The position numbers were made by a program, and so were the translations under genes. A stretch of 64,000 nucleotides of DNA from an uncultured Clostridia bacterium. Its GTDB lineage: Bacteria; Bacillota; Clostridia; Christensenellales; Aristaeellaceae. Shown here one piece after another: positions 47,409 through 55,197 of this stretch. Numbering within the stretch: position 1 is the stretch's first letter; every line of letters starts with the position of its first letter. Below the pieces are notes generated by a model. That model worked only from the letters and a program-made list of their open reading frames with translations, was not told where the DNA came from and ran no database searches. The stretch is from the NCBI GenBank assembly GCA_934636105.1, contig CAKTZR010000005.1, forward strand, positions 92,172-156,171, given 5' to 3'.

Positions 47409-47870
47409 TTAAAACGGCGCGGGCTGACCAAGCCGCTCAAGCGTGATGCGCTCGTCAAACCATTCGCCCGCCCATTTGTGCAGCGCCAGAATCAGCGCAG
47501 GTCTGTCCATCTGGCCGGGCAGGGGCAGGCGCTCAAAAGCGCGCGCTTCGTCCGCCGCTTCATCCGGCCATTCGCGCACGTCGGCCACATAACAAAATCC
47601 GCCGGTTTCTTTCCCGTTTTCATCGTTTACGCCGTAGGCGCACAGCGGGTAAACGTCGAACACCGCTTCGCCGATGGCCTCGCCCAGCGCGCTTCGGGCC
47701 GCTTCTTCGGCGCTCTGCCCGCGCTTCATCTGCCCTTCGGGCAAAACCCACAGGGCGTTGATCCGGTCGCGCCGCAGAATCAGCGCTTCACCCAGCCGCG
47801 CCAGCACCAGCACATGGTCAAATCCCGCGCGGCGGCGTTTTTCATCCGTCGCATAGATGGCAACTTGCAA
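47409..47870 (-). CDS. Nudix-domain protein with degenerate Nudix box
   Basis: A 153-residue protein with a Nudix fold: VLVLARLGEALILRRDRINALWVLPEG then the box region GQMKRGQSAEEAARSALGEA. Compared with the consensus Gx5Ex7REUxEExGU, the first Glu is Gln, the REU positions are Ser-Ala-Leu, and only one of the two metal-binding Glu remains. Catalysis may be lost or altered. The start is TTG at 47870, after GGAGAG. It follows nagA by 18 bp, so it is the last gene of nagB-nagA. Confidence 0.78.
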   Translation of the reverse strand: MQVAIYATDEKRRRAGFDHVLVLARLGEALILRRDRINALWVLPEGQMKRGQSAEEAARSALGEAIGEAVFDVYPLCAYGVNDENGKETGGFCYVADVREWPDEAADEARAFERLPLPGQMDRPALILALHKWAGEWFDERITLERLGQPAPF

Positions 47871-47888
47871 GCTCTCCGTTCCTCCCGT

Positions 47889-49004
47889 TTATTCTGCAAT
47901 CACGCCCGCGAGCTTCCAGTCCGCGTCCATCAGCGTCAGCACGCCGCAGGCGCCCGGCTCAATGCGGCCGTATCCCTTCGCGCCGACGGAATCCGCCGGG
48001 GTGCTCGTCGCCATCGGAATGACCGTCTCCGGCGGCATCTTCGCCAGCGTAATCATGTTGCGGATCGCGCGGTGCAGCACCAGCGTCGAACCCGCGATCA
48101 CGCCGTCAGCCAGCCTCGCCTCGCCGTTTTTGACGAAGACGGCCTGCCCGCCCAAATCATACTGCCCATCCGGCATGCCCGCCGCTTCCATCGAATCGGA
48201 AATCAGCGCCATGCCCTTCGCGCCCTTGCAGAGCGCCGCAATGCGCAGCACATCCGGGTGCAGGTGCAGCCCGTCGGCGATGACCTGCACGATGATCCGG
48301 TCATCCGCCAGGCCCGCGCCCGGCACGCCGGGCTTACGGTGGTGCAGCGGGCTTTGCGCGTTGAACAGGTGCGTGATCTGCGTCAGGCCCCTGTCCGCCG
48401 CGGCATGCACATCCTCCGCCGCCGCATTCGAATGCGCCGCGCAGGTGACAACACCCTTTTCTTTGAGATAGGCGACCATGTCCAGCGCGCCCGGCAGTTC
48501 CGGCGCGAGGGTCATCATCTTCACGCAGTCTGTCCCCCGCGTCATGGCTTCATACGCCTGAACGCTCGGGTTCATCAGGCATTCGCCCAGCTGCGCGCCC
48601 TTGTACTTTTCGCACAGGAACGGCGCTTCCATATGCGCGCCGAGCACCGCCGCGCCCTTCCCGCAGGGGCGGTCCTTCACCCGCTGAATGCCCAGCAGGG
48701 CGCGGTTCGTCGCCTCAATCGACGCGCTCATCGTCGTGGGCATGAACGCCGCCACGCCGGTTTGAAGCAGTCCCTCGCTCATGCGGCGCACGTCGTTTTC
48801 CCCGCGCATGCAGTCCGCGCCCGCGTAGGCGTGGATGTGGATATCCACAAATCCCGGCAGCACATACATTCCCGCCGCGCTGCGCACTTCTTCTCCTTCG
48901 CGCGGCTGCAAATCGCCAATCTGCGCGATTTTTCCGTTTTCCACGCGCACATCGGCGCGCGCAAAATGACCGCCGATGAACGCCGTTCCGTTTTTGACCA
49001 GCAT
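47889..49004 (-). CDS. nagA: N-acetylglucosamine-6-phosphate deacetylase
   Basis: A 371-residue amidohydrolase-superfamily enzyme that removes acetate from GlcNAc-6-P. Motifs: VLPGFVDIHIHAYAGADC (HxH metal site, about 52-69), LGAHMEAPFLCEKYKGAQ (about 121-138; usual HLEGPF is here HMEAPF), VTCAAHSNAAAEDV, ITHLFNAQSPLHHRKPGVPG and MALISDSMEAAGMPDG (catalytic Asp). The SD overlaps the end of nagB, three bases upstream. Confidence 0.93.
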   Translation of the reverse strand: MLVKNGTAFIGGHFARADVRVENGKIAQIGDLQPREGEEVRSAAGMYVLPGFVDIHIHAYAGADCMRGENDVRRMSEGLLQTGVAAFMPTTMSASIEATNRALLGIQRVKDRPCGKGAAVLGAHMEAPFLCEKYKGAQLGECLMNPSVQAYEAMTRGTDCVKMMTLAPELPGALDMVAYLKEKGVVTCAAHSNAAAEDVHAAADRGLTQITHLFNAQSPLHHRKPGVPGAGLADDRIIVQVIADGLHLHPDVLRIAALCKGAKGMALISDSMEAAGMPDGQYDLGGQAVFVKNGEARLADGVIAGSTLVLHRAIRNMITLAKMPPETVIPMATSTPADSVGAKGYGRIEPGACGVLTLMDADWKLAGVIAE

Positions 49005-49007
49005 GGT

Positions 49008-49733
49008 TTACTCCTCAAGCATCAGTTTGCCCGCTTCGCGGTCGGTCAGAATCACGCAGCAGGGATGCAGCTGCAAAACCGACGCGGGTACGCGCGGGGT
49101 GATCGGCCCGCGGATGGTGTCATAAACGGCTTTCGCCTTGTTTTCGCCCGTCGCCACCAGCACGACGCATTTCGCCGCCATGATGTTGCCGATACCCATC
49201 GAGACAGCCTGACGCGGCACCTCGTCCGCGCTTCTGAAGAAGCGGGCGTTCGCTTCAATGGTATCCGCCGTCAGCGTGACGACGTGCGTGCCATAGGTAA
49301 ATTCATCGGCAGGCTCGTTGAAGCCGATGTGGCCGTTGCGGCCGATGCCCAGCAGCTGAATGTCAATGCCGCCCGCATCGTGGATCGCCTTGTCATAAGC
49401 CGCCGCATCCGCCGCGCCGTTGCCGCTGGGCAGATGCACGTTTTCCGGCCGGAGATTGACCTTGCTGAACAGGTGCTCCTGCATAAAGGCATGATAGCTC
49501 AGCGGGTTCTTGTGGTCGATGCCCACATATTCATCCAGGTTGAAGGTGCGCACACGGTCAAAGTCGATCACGCCGCGGTCGTACCATTGCGTCAACATTT
49601 CATAAGCGGGAATCGGGGTCGAACCGGTCGCCAGGCCGAGCACGCTGTCGCCCTTGCGGGTGATCTGCGCGGCAATCAGCACGCCCGCCGCTTCGCAGGC
49701 CGCGCGCGCATTTTCGTACACATGAAATTCCAT
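49008..49733 (-). CDS. nagB: Glucosamine-6-phosphate deaminase
   Basis: A 241-residue NagB converting glucosamine-6-P to fructose-6-P and ammonia. Landmarks: SVLGLATGSTPIPAYEML (phosphate binding), TFNLDEYVGIDHKNPLSYHAFM (catalytic Asp), QLLGIGRNGHIGFNEPADEF (catalytic His/Glu region) and KCVVLVATGENKAKAV. SD AAGGAGGA. First gene of nagB-nagA-Nudix; with NagA it feeds amino sugars to glycolysis. Confidence 0.96.
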   Translation of the reverse strand: MEFHVYENARAACEAAGVLIAAQITRKGDSVLGLATGSTPIPAYEMLTQWYDRGVIDFDRVRTFNLDEYVGIDHKNPLSYHAFMQEHLFSKVNLRPENVHLPSGNGAADAAAYDKAIHDAGGIDIQLLGIGRNGHIGFNEPADEFTYGTHVVTLTADTIEANARFFRSADEVPRQAVSMGIGNIMAAKCVVLVATGENKAKAVYDTIRGPITPRVPASVLQLHPCCVILTDREAGKLMLEE

Positions 49734-49765
49734 AAACGTCCTCCTTGATATGGATTGCTGCCGCC

Positions 49766-49774
49766 ATTATACCA
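49766..49774 (-). promoter_or_regulatory. Extended -10 promoter of nagBA
   Basis: Minus strand: TG-G-TATAAT, with TATAAT at 49771-49766, 33 bp before nagB. The -35 region is T-rich with no good match. No GntR/NagR-type TGGTCTAGACCA site was seen. Confidence 0.6.
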
Positions 49775-49903
49775 TAATCGACAACAAAAAACATGTTTTT
49801 GTGCGAAAATTCATGTTTCGTTTTCCATTTTTTAATCTTTTGTACAACTTTGCAGTCAGTCCTTCGTCGTTTATGCTCATTTATATCATTTATTTTGTAG
49901 CAG

Positions 49904-51808
49904 TTACGCACAAATCGACATTTCCGCGTCCTTCGCCATCCGCTCCATCTGCGCGCCCAGCGTCTGGGACAGACTCTGGCACAGCCGCGCGGAAAAGCCG
50001 TTCGCCGGGTCGGCCAGCGCCTGAATCATCGCCTTTTCGATGTCCTCTCTCTGGCGGGAAAGCCCGCGCTTCACCGCGTTATCCGTCACCAGTTTACGCA
50101 CCAGCAGCGGCAGTTTCGCGCGGGTCAGCGCCTTTTCCATGCCGCTTTTGCCGACCAGCGCCAGCAGAATGCCCGCCGCCGCGCCCGCAATCATGCCCAC
50201 CGGCCCGGCGCTCACCAGCGCCACGCCGCTGCCGCCGCAGACGCTCGCGCCGACAACCGCCAGCACCACGCCCATCAGCCCGGAGAGGATATCCATGCCC
50301 ATCGCATCCAGCAGCGAGAGCTTCACGCCGTCCAGCCCCGCTTCCACCTTCGCTCCGGTCAGGCTCATCCGCTCCGGCGGCACGCCGCAGCGCACACAGA
50401 GCGTCGTCAATTCGTTTTCCAGCTTTTGCATCAGTTCGTCCAGCCACGCGTGCAGCTCGTTTTCGATGCGGCCGCAGAGCTCATCCCCGGCAAAAGCTTT
50501 GGCGATCTTCTGCTGAACCGCTTCGTTCAGCGCGTCGATGGTGTCAATCCCGCCCTTGCGCCAGAGCCGAACGGCTTCCAGCGTGCTCTCCTGCGCGATA
50601 TCGAACAGCGCCTTTGCCACCGGCTCATACAGCTCGTGCGCGCTGGCGTTCACCGCCACGGAGAGTTTTTCCCCGTGGGCGATGGAAGCGACCTCCTGCC
50701 GGAAGGTTTTCAGCCGCTCGTCCACGCGTCCGGCATAGGCCAGCCCGCGCGCGATGGAACATTCCGGTTCGGGGCAGAGCACGACCAGCGCATCCGAAAA
50801 GGCTTCGCGGCACGCCTGCTGGAAGAACGCCATGCGCGACGCGCCGCCCGTCAAAATCACAACCTCCGGCGGACAGCTTCGGCTGACCTCCACTGCCGCG
50901 CGCAGCGCGTCTTTTAAACAGCCGACAAAGCTCCTGCCGCCCAGCGCGGCGATCGGCTGCTCCACCATGCCGCGGATGCTGCCCCCGCCGATGGAAAGTT
51001 CCAGCGCCAGCGGCTCGTCATAGCAGACCGTCAGCGTCCGGGTCAGCGGCGTTTCCGTCCATTTTTCCTCGTCGAGGAAATAGCTTTCCTTGAGCCGCCG
51101 CGCCTCTAGCTCGCAATAACTGCGCCACGCGGGGCTTTCCGCAAAGACGGCCTCCAGCGCCTTTCGATCCCGCGAAGCCGTCAGCGCGCGGGCGAGAAGC
51201 ATTTCGTCAATCAGCCCGCCGCCCAGATTCGTGTCGCCGAAAAGCGAAACGTTCTGCTGGTGGCCGTCCACGATATAAGCAAAATCCGTCGTCGAGGAGC
51301 CGATATCGATGACCATCGCGCTTTTCTTCATCAATTCCGGGCTGACGCGCAGGCCGCGCGCGTGCCGCGCATAGAGAAACGCGGCGCGCGGTTCCGGCAC
51401 GACGCTGACATTCGGGAAACCCGCCGATTCCAGCAGCGCGGCGTATTGCTCCCGCCGCCCGTCGCCCCAGCCGGCCGGACAGCCGACCACCGTTCGGCTC
51501 ACCTCGGCCATCAGCGCGGGCTGCGTGCGCGCAAGCTCGTTCATCACGCCCTGCGCAAACGCGCGCACATCCGCCGATGCGGAGGGATCGGTCAGATAGC
51601 GCGATTTGAAGCGCACCTTCGCTTCCGCCGCGCCATCCGTCACGCTGGCCTCCTCGCCGATGACGATGCGCCCGTTTTTCACGCCCACGGCGGAAAGCAG
51701 GCTGTTCCGACCGCAGAGCGGCAGGACGCGCGGCTCGACGGTGGAATCCTCATCCAGCAGGGTCACGGCGCTTTCGCCGTCGCCCAGATCGAAGCCCAAA
51801 ATCTTCAT
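49904..51808 (-). CDS. Hsp70-family (DnaK-like) protein with membrane segment
   Basis: A 634-residue protein. The N-terminal actin/Hsp70 ATPase fold has phosphate 1 as ILGFDLGDGESAVTLL (where DnaK has DLGTTNS), phosphate 2 as MVIDIGSSTTDFAYI (about 165-179) and the adenosine motif as PEVVILTGGASRMAFF (about 310-325). There is no canonical substrate-binding beta domain. Instead a helical region is followed by a hydrophobic stretch (LSGLMGVVLAVVGASVCGGS and VSAGPVGMIAGAAAGILLAL, about 520-570) that should form a membrane hairpin, and a basic C-terminus. Start ATG 51808 follows AAGGGGG; GTG 51814 overlaps the upstream stop. Function unknown. Confidence 0.85.
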   Translation of the reverse strand: MKILGFDLGDGESAVTLLDEDSTVEPRVLPLCGRNSLLSAVGVKNGRIVIGEEASVTDGAAEAKVRFKSRYLTDPSASADVRAFAQGVMNELARTQPALMAEVSRTVVGCPAGWGDGRREQYAALLESAGFPNVSVVPEPRAAFLYARHARGLRVSPELMKKSAMVIDIGSSTTDFAYIVDGHQQNVSLFGDTNLGGGLIDEMLLARALTASRDRKALEAVFAESPAWRSYCELEARRLKESYFLDEEKWTETPLTRTLTVCYDEPLALELSIGGGSIRGMVEQPIAALGGRSFVGCLKDALRAAVEVSRSCPPEVVILTGGASRMAFFQQACREAFSDALVVLCPEPECSIARGLAYAGRVDERLKTFRQEVASIAHGEKLSVAVNASAHELYEPVAKALFDIAQESTLEAVRLWRKGGIDTIDALNEAVQQKIAKAFAGDELCGRIENELHAWLDELMQKLENELTTLCVRCGVPPERMSLTGAKVEAGLDGVKLSLLDAMGMDILSGLMGVVLAVVGASVCGGSGVALVSAGPVGMIAGAAAGILLALVGKSGMEKALTRAKLPLLVRKLVTDNAVKRGLSRQREDIEKAMIQALADPANGFSARLCQSLSQTLGAQMERMAKDAEMSICA

Positions 51809-51810
51809 GC

Positions 51811-52656
51811 TCACGCCCCCTTTTCGGCCGTCGGCGCGACCGCCGCCACGCCCCGGCGCACCAATTCGCCTTCGCGCACCAGCGCCGGGCGAACCGTCCG
51901 CTCGCCGCTTCGGGCGGGCAGCACGTCAAACAGCGCCGCATGCGCCGCATCATAAAACACGCTCTGTACGCCCAGCATGCGCAGATACTGTTCGGCCTGA
52001 TCGAGACTGCGCAGCGCCAAATCCTGCCGGCCGGAGGCGCGCGCCTCCATCATCGCGGAAAGCAGATCGAGCATCGCCTCATCCGCCGTGCCGGAGAGCC
52101 GCGCCGGGCCGTTATCCTGCTCGATGAGCGCCAGATCCGCCGCGCACAAATCCGCCGCCTGGCAGATTTCGCCGACCTCGCGCACCATGTCCTCCGCGTC
52201 GATTGCCGTTTCCGCCTGCGCGTGCGGGGTCTGCCTGGCCGTCGCGGTCAGCGGGCCGTTCACGCCGAAAAGCATCAGCAGCGCGCCCAGCGCCTGCAAA
52301 AGCGCAAAAGTCAGCTTGCCCCCGACGGCTTCATACACCGCCAACGCGGCCAGCATCACCGCCCCCGCGCCGACCGCCCCGCGCCGAATTTTGCTCGGCT
52401 GCTCCTCGGTCTCCTCCAGCACGATCTGCGCCTTCGCGCGGCTGGCGCGCAGGCTCATCGGCAGGCGCTTGGCCAGCGCCATGACGGCCTGCTGCCGCTG
52501 GCGGGCAAAATCATCCTGCTCATCCTGCGCCAAATCGCAGGCAATCTGCTCCAGCGTCATCGTCGCGGCGGAAATGGCCTGCGGCATGTTTTCGCTATTT
52601 TCCAGCTGCTCCCTGAGCGTATCCTTTCGATTTTCAAAAGCGGCGACAGCGTTCAT
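51811..52656 (-). CDS. Membrane partner protein of the Hsp70-like gene
   Basis: A 281-residue protein with a soluble helical N-terminal third (NRKDTLREQLENSENMPQAI), two adjacent membrane segments in the middle (GAVGAGAVMLAALAVYEAVG and LTFALLQALGALLMLFGVNG, about 98-140), and a C-terminal cytoplasmic helical domain (VREVGEICQAADLCAADLAL, EARASGRQDLALRSLDQAEQ) that looks tetratricopeptide-like. No family recognised. Its stop overlaps the Hsp70 GTG (GTGA), so the two are translationally coupled and likely partners. Consensus-like promoter upstream. Confidence 0.75.
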   Translation of the reverse strand: MNAVAAFENRKDTLREQLENSENMPQAISAATMTLEQIACDLAQDEQDDFARQRQQAVMALAKRLPMSLRASRAKAQIVLEETEEQPSKIRRGAVGAGAVMLAALAVYEAVGGKLTFALLQALGALLMLFGVNGPLTATARQTPHAQAETAIDAEDMVREVGEICQAADLCAADLALIEQDNGPARLSGTADEAMLDLLSAMMEARASGRQDLALRSLDQAEQYLRMLGVQSVFYDAAHAALFDVLPARSGERTVRPALVREGELVRRGVAAVAPTAEKGA

Positions 52657-52690
52657 AAGCGTCCCCCGTTTCTACGTAGTTTGTATTTTC

Positions 52691-52720
52691 ATTTTACCTC
52701 CCAGCCGCCGACTTTGTCAA
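52691..52720 (-). promoter_or_regulatory. Promoter of the Hsp70-partner operon
   Basis: Minus strand: TTGACA (52720-52715), 18-bp spacer, TAAAAT (52696-52691), 35 bp before the ATG at 52656. Confidence 0.75.
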
Positions 52721-52837
52721 TTCGCCGCGAAAGATGGGCCAATCCGCAAAAACAGGGTCTATCTTTCCGACCAAATATGATAAAACAAGCGCATCGTTAG
52801 CCTGTTCTAACCTAATCATTTAGGGGAGGTTCGTTTC

Positions 52838-53708
52838 ATGAGCGTCTTATACAGCATTTTGAAGCCGATTGTCCGCAAAAAGTCGAAGGGGCGCGGCCAG
52901 CCCATGCCCATGCCGCAGATGATGATCGCCGTTTCTCCCTGCAACCTGACGGTCTCCGAGGAATCGTATAAACGCATGGAGGAGATCGAAAAGCGCGATA
53001 TCGCGATGCACGCCTCCGACACAAAGACTTTCCTGCCGCTCTACGACCGCCATCATCGAATTTGGGCAGGAAAACCCGACGCTGATGGTCATGTTCCACG
53101 GCGGCGGCACGTCCTATCGCGGCGCGGAGCCTTCGGCCAGGCTGCTGGGCGAGCGCTATCACGTCGTGCTCGTCGCCTATGACGGGTTCAACCCCTCCGA
53201 GCCGGAGACGACGTTCGTTTCGCCGATGGACGAAGCCAGACGGCTGGGCGACTACATCGTTGAGCGCTACGGCGGCAAAATCGACATTCTCTACGGCATT
53301 TCCTACGGCTGCCGGATTTTGATGGAGGTTTTGGCCGACAAGCGCCTGACCATCACCGCCGCGATTGCGGACGGCATGAGCTTAAACGACTATCCCAACA
53401 TCAAAAGCACTTGGGGCAAAAACCTCTACGGCCGCGCGACGTGGCAGAGCTGGAAAAATCAGGATTACGCGCTCATCGGCAAGAAGACCGATTACAGCCT
53501 GTTTGCCCGGACGCACATGTTCCTCTGGTACGGTATCAAAGGCTTGGTGGATAAAAAGCTTTCCGCCAATCTGGGCAAATTAAAAGCGCAGGGCTATCCC
53601 TTCGAGGAAAAGATTTTCACCGATTTGGGCCACGGCGGCCTGGCGGGCGAGCAGCCGCGTCGATTCATGGAGGAGGTCACTCTTGCGTATCAAAAAGCGA
53701 CCACCTGA
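52838..53708 (+). pseudogene. Alpha/beta hydrolase, frameshifted
   Basis: The gene starts at ATG 52838 after GGGGAGG and reads 68 residues to ...TKTFLPLYD, then the frame is lost. One base over, reading continues TAIIEFGQENPTLMVMFHGG, ARLLGERYHVVLVAYDGFNP, KIDILYGISYGCRILMEVL and ends TDLGHGGLAGEQPRRFMEEV at 53708. Removing one base near 53044-53048 (LYD to LYT) joins both parts into a 289-residue alpha/beta hydrolase with oxyanion HGGG, nucleophile elbow GISYG and a C-terminal His (GHGG). Either a natural frameshift or a one-base sequence error. Substrate unknown. Confidence 0.75.
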
Positions 53709-53825
53709 CACCCAATGTTCACGACGGACGCACACCGCGCCCGTCGTTTTCTTTTGGTTTCTAAAAAGGAATTAAGCGCTCTTGGGGCGTATTGATACAG
53801 CATCAAAGGCTTTGAGGTGCTTTTC

Positions 53826-54758
53826 ATGCGCATTTTGACCTATATCACCACCGAGGAGGACGCGGGCCGTGTGGCGCGCAGCGTCGTTCCCCGGCGTTTT
53901 CAGCTGGGCACGCACGCGTTTCGGCGGCTCAAGGTAGCGGGCGGCATTCTCTGCGACGGAAAGCTCCTCCGCGCGGATACGGTTCTGCGCGCGGGCCAGC
54001 TGCTTGAAATCCGCATGGAGAACGGCGAAGCGCAGGCCGCGCCGACCGACGGCGGCTTAATCGGTCTGCCCCCGTCCTTCATCCGCTACATCGACGAAGA
54101 TATCATCGTCGTCAGCAAGGGCGCACCGCTGGCTACGCTCCCCTGCGGCCATATCCACACCGGCACGCTCCGCGAACAGCTCGCCGCCCTGCTTGGTCAG
54201 GATGCGGCGGCGTTTGATTATCACCCCGTCAATCGGCTGGATAAGGGCACGAGCGGCCTGCTCTGCGTCGCACGCCACGCCCACGCCCAGCGCCTGCTGA
54301 CCCGCCAGCTGCACACGGACGGCTTCATCCGCGAATACCTCGCCGTCACCGAAGGCGTACCCGACAAGCCCGAAGGAATCATCGACGCGCCGATTGCCCG
54401 TCTCGGCGCGGGCGCAAAGCGCGCGGTTTTGCCCGACGGCCAGCGCGCCGTGACGCATTACTGCGTTGAGCAGGTCGCCGGAAGCCGCGCGCTCATCCGC
54501 CTGCGGCTGGAAACCGGGCGCACCCATCAGATTCGCGTGCATCTGTCGCACATCGGCTGTCCGATCTGCGGCGACTATCTCTATGGCCGTGAACTGCCGG
54601 AGCTGAAAGACCGCTTCGCGCTGCACTCCACCTATCTGCGCTGCACGCAGCCCGTCACGGGAGAGACAGTGGAGGTCAATGAACCGCTGCCGGAAGAATT
54701 AAGAGCACTTTTAACTCCTTCAGTCAGCTTCGCTGACAGACCTTCGGCATTCTGCTAG
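53826..54758 (+). CDS. RluA-family rRNA/tRNA pseudouridine synthase
   Basis: A 310-residue protein. An N-terminal S4-like region (RRLKVAGGILCDGKLLRADT) is followed by the catalytic domain with FDYHPVNRLDKGTSGLLCVA (about 134-153; catalytic Asp in RLDKGTSG), IREYLAVTEGVPDKPEGIID, ETGRTHQIRVHLSHIGCPICGD (split) and FALHSTYLRCTQPVTGE. It isomerises uridine in structured RNA. SD GAGGTG. The last 15 residues (TPSVSFADRPSAFC end) are encoded by the left arm of repeat copy 4, so the natural stop was lost or replaced. Confidence 0.92.
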   Translation: MRILTYITTEEDAGRVARSVVPRRFQLGTHAFRRLKVAGGILCDGKLLRADTVLRAGQLLEIRMENGEAQAAPTDGGLIGLPPSFIRYIDEDIIVVSKGAPLATLPCGHIHTGTLREQLAALLGQDAAAFDYHPVNRLDKGTSGLLCVARHAHAQRLLTRQLHTDGFIREYLAVTEGVPDKPEGIIDAPIARLGAGAKRAVLPDGQRAVTHYCVEQVAGSRALIRLRLETGRTHQIRVHLSHIGCPICGDYLYGRELPELKDRFALHSTYLRCTQPVTGETVEVNEPLPEELRALLTPSVSFADRPSAFC

Positions 54759-54926
54759 CCTGCCTCCCGCACTGCGGGCGGCAAGCAACATGCCCTCAAA
54801 GAGGGAGCCTTGGTTAGCGCATTAAATGCCTCCCTCTTTGAGGGACGTTTGAAATCGTCGCCGCCTGTGGTGGAGTCAGACGATGAAAAACGCCGAAGGT
54901 TGGCACGACGAAGTCGTGACGGAAGG
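54713..54926 (+). repeat. Intergenic inverted-repeat element, copy 4 (expanded)
   Basis: It starts AACTCCTTCAGTCAGCTTCG and ends TGACGGAAGG. Relative to copy 1, about 54 bp are inserted in the left arm (54747-54792, beginning ACCTTCGGCATT) and about 55 bp in the right arm (ending ACGCCGAAGGT). The two insertions are complementary at their outer ends, so pairing of the whole element is kept. The core CCTCAAAGAGGGAG and CTCCCTCTTTGAGGG is intact. The left end is translated as the C-terminus of the RluA-type gene. Confidence 0.8.
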
Positions 54927-54928
54927 CG

Positions 54929-54990
54929 TATAAAATTTCCCCTGCGGCGTCATGATATGGGTATCAAACGCAGACAGGGGGAAATTTTTT
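54929..54990 (+). promoter_or_regulatory. Long hairpin covering the ribosome binding site of the next gene
   Basis: AAAATTTCCCCTGCG (54933-54947) can pair with CGCAGACAGGGGGAAATTTT (54970-54989), looping out about 22 bases. The GGGGGAAA that serves as SD for ATG 54991 is in the 3' arm, and TTTTTT follows. The structure could block translation or end transcription. Confidence 0.55.
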
Positions 54991-55197
54991 ATGGCTCATC
55001 AAAGCAAAAGCTCGGCAAAGGCGTGGAATCCGCCCGCGCAGAAGGGCAAGCCCCGCACGGGCGAGGACGTGGCCAGCAGCACGGAATGCACCGGGCTGAC
55101 CCCAACCGAACCGGAGGATTTGGAAGAAGCCTACGCGCTCGGCGAGCTTTACGCCGTGCATACGCTCAGGCCGAACGAAAAGCAGCCCTCACAGTGA
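54991..55197 (+). CDS. Small hypothetical protein
   Basis: A 68-residue soluble protein: a basic, low-complexity N-terminal half (AHQSKSSAKAWNPPAQKGKP) and an acidic C-terminal helix (EPEDLEEAYALGELYAVHTL). No recognised domain. ATG 54991 follows GGGGGAAA; a longer frame begins at 54952 but runs through the hairpin. It ends 9 bp inside the convergent esterase gene. A real gene is supported by the SD and codon bias; function unknown. Confidence 0.6.
   Translation: MAHQSKSSAKAWNPPAQKGKPRTGEDVASSTECTGLTPTEPEDLEEAYALGELYAVHTLRPNEKQPSQ

Noticed and set aside
47253..49748. 831-codon plus-strand frame opposite nagA/nagB/Nudix
   Set aside because: Long only because stops are rare in GC-rich antisense; no SD and no domain, and the minus-strand genes are certain.
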